Part shown: positions 4,522 to 5,201 of the stretch, in pieces
Layout of the letters: every line of letters begins with the position of its first letter
Numbering within the stretch: the first letter of the stretch is position 1
Origin: Granulicella sp. UBA5172
GTDB taxonomy: Bacteria > Acidobacteriota > Terriglobia > Terriglobales > Acidobacteriaceae
DNA: 5,201 nucleotides
Direction: 5' to 3'
Assembly: GCA_002413385.1 (NCBI GenBank)
Contig: DHWW01000072.1
Location: forward strand, 1 to 5,201
The notes under the pieces: generated by a model
Databases searched by the model: none
Told to the model about the DNA's origin: nothing
The model's input: the letters and a program-made list of their open reading frames with translations, nothing else
Translations under genes and position numbers: made by a program

Positions 4522-5201
4522 ATGCAACGTAGCTCTCAGTGCTCTGCTGCCATAACCTCAAGCGCGGCCCCCCTCACTTCAGGTCAATCAGGAACGTTTA
4601 ACAAAACAGCTTTCTCTTCCGCGATGACGATAGCTCAAGATTTTTGCTTGGGGTATCTTTCACAGCGGCTATCCCTCCATCTAGTAATTCTGCTGGGGCT
4701 TTGTCTTGCGTTCCCCTCCGCTACTTTGCACGCGCAGGAGTTCCGCGCCTCCATCACGGGCCTGGTCGCGGACTCCACCCGAGCTGCGATTCCAGGCGCC
4801 TCCATCACAGCGGTCAACGTAGACACTCGAGTGACGTCCTCCACAAAGTCCGACAAGCAGGGCGCTTATTCGTTGCTGTATCTGCTGCCCGGCACGTACA
4901 CGGTCACGGTCGAGGTGGAACAGTTTCAGACGATGGTCTACAACAGCGTGCGTCTGGATTCGGCGCAGCAGTTGGGATTAGATGTAACTCTTAAGCCGGG
5001 CAGCGTAGCGCAGCAGGTTGTAGTAACAGCCGGATCTGTAGAGCTCGACACGGTCTCAGCGTCAACCGGGGGCGTGCTGGACCAGATAAAAGTATTAAAC
5101 ATGCCCGACACCGGCGGGTTGGCCTGGGAGGACATGACATTTACCGAAGGAATCAGGCCCTCGTCGGGCGCGCCGTTCGCCACTACTCCCCGAGCACGCC
5201 A
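4522..5201 (+). CDS. TonB-dependent receptor, Oar-like, with carboxypeptidase-regulatory-like domain (N-terminal part)
   Basis: Only the first 226 residues are inside the window; the frame is open at the right edge. The hydrophobic stretch LHLVILLGLCLAFPSATLHA (52-71) followed by QEF is a signal peptide with likely cleavage after A71. Residues about 75-160 form a carboxypeptidase-regulatory-like beta-sandwich: ITGLVADSTRAAIPGASITA, then TKSDKQGAYSLLYLLPGTYTVTVE, then LDVTLKPGS. Residues about 163-226 (QQVVVTAGSVELDT...) begin the plug domain. This order is typical of the roughly 1,000-residue Oar-like receptors abundant in Acidobacteriota, which import or bind oligosaccharides at the outer membrane with TonB energy; the ligand is unknown. 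About 50 residues precede the hydrophobic core, unusually many for a signal peptide; ATG 4624 would give a more normal one but lacks a ribosome site. Shared operator boxes tie it to the aldolase-MFS operon. Confidence 0.88.
   Translation, partial: MQRSSQCSAAITSSAAPLTSGQSGTFNKTAFSSAMTIAQDFCLGYLSQRLSLHLVILLGLCLAFPSATLHAQEFRASITGLVADSTRAAIPGASITAVNVDTRVTSSTKSDKQGAYSLLYLLPGTYTVTVEVEQFQTMVYNSVRLDSAQQLGLDVTLKPGSVAQQVVVTAGSVELDTVSASTGGVLDQIKVLNMPDTGGLAWEDMTFTEGIRPSSGAPFATTPRAR

Noticed and set aside
1..5201. Insertion sequences, phage genes, CRISPR arrays, tRNA or rRNA
   Set aside because: No transposase or integrase motifs, no regularly spaced repeats and no recognisable RNA-gene sequences were seen on either strand.

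Overview
The window looks like a chromosomal carbohydrate-utilisation locus from a Gram-negative bacterium, most likely an Acidobacteriota of the Granulicella/Terriglobus/Edaphobacter type. This is inferred from the Oar-like TonB-dependent receptor with an N-terminal carboxypeptidase-regulatory-like domain, the LacD-type aldolase beside an ACS-family transporter, and moderate-to-high GC. No sequence search was possible, so the taxon is a guess from gene style.

Layout: positions 1-2794 hold a leftward (minus-strand) set of three genes. In transcription order these are a LacD/tagatose-1,6-bisphosphate-aldolase family enzyme (2794-1793), an ACS-family major facilitator transporter (about 1676-411), and the first 107 residues of an M24 (Xaa-Pro peptidase/creatinase-like) protein that runs off the left edge (321-1). 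Positions 2795-3267 are a divergent intergenic region with a good promoter for the aldolase operon, a perfect 11-bp-arm inverted repeat over its -35 box, and a separate 38-bp palindrome. Rightward from 3268 come a secreted SGNH/GDSL hydrolase (3268-4017), a second gene-poor stretch (4018-4521) with a near-consensus promoter, and the start of a TonB-dependent outer-membrane receptor (4522 to beyond 5201).

The most informative feature is regulatory. The aldolase-operon promoter and the receptor promoter share architecture (TTGAC-type -35, 18-bp spacer, TATA-type -10). Each carries a pair of ATCGAT-centred boxes, including the shared string ATCGATTACC, at or overlapping the -35. The boxes resemble operators of LacI-family regulators (central CG palindromes). 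This predicts co-regulation of outer-membrane uptake (TonB receptor), inner-membrane uptake (MFS) and aldol cleavage, with the secreted SGNH hydrolase possibly removing acyl groups from the substrate. The regulator gene is not in the window and the actual sugar cannot be read from the sequence.

No RNA genes, CRISPR arrays, insertion sequences or phage genes were recognised. Nothing here is clearly a new type of system; the value lies in the shared operator pairs, the odd N-terminus of the receptor, the palindrome, and the unexpected peptidase-family gene in a sugar operon.
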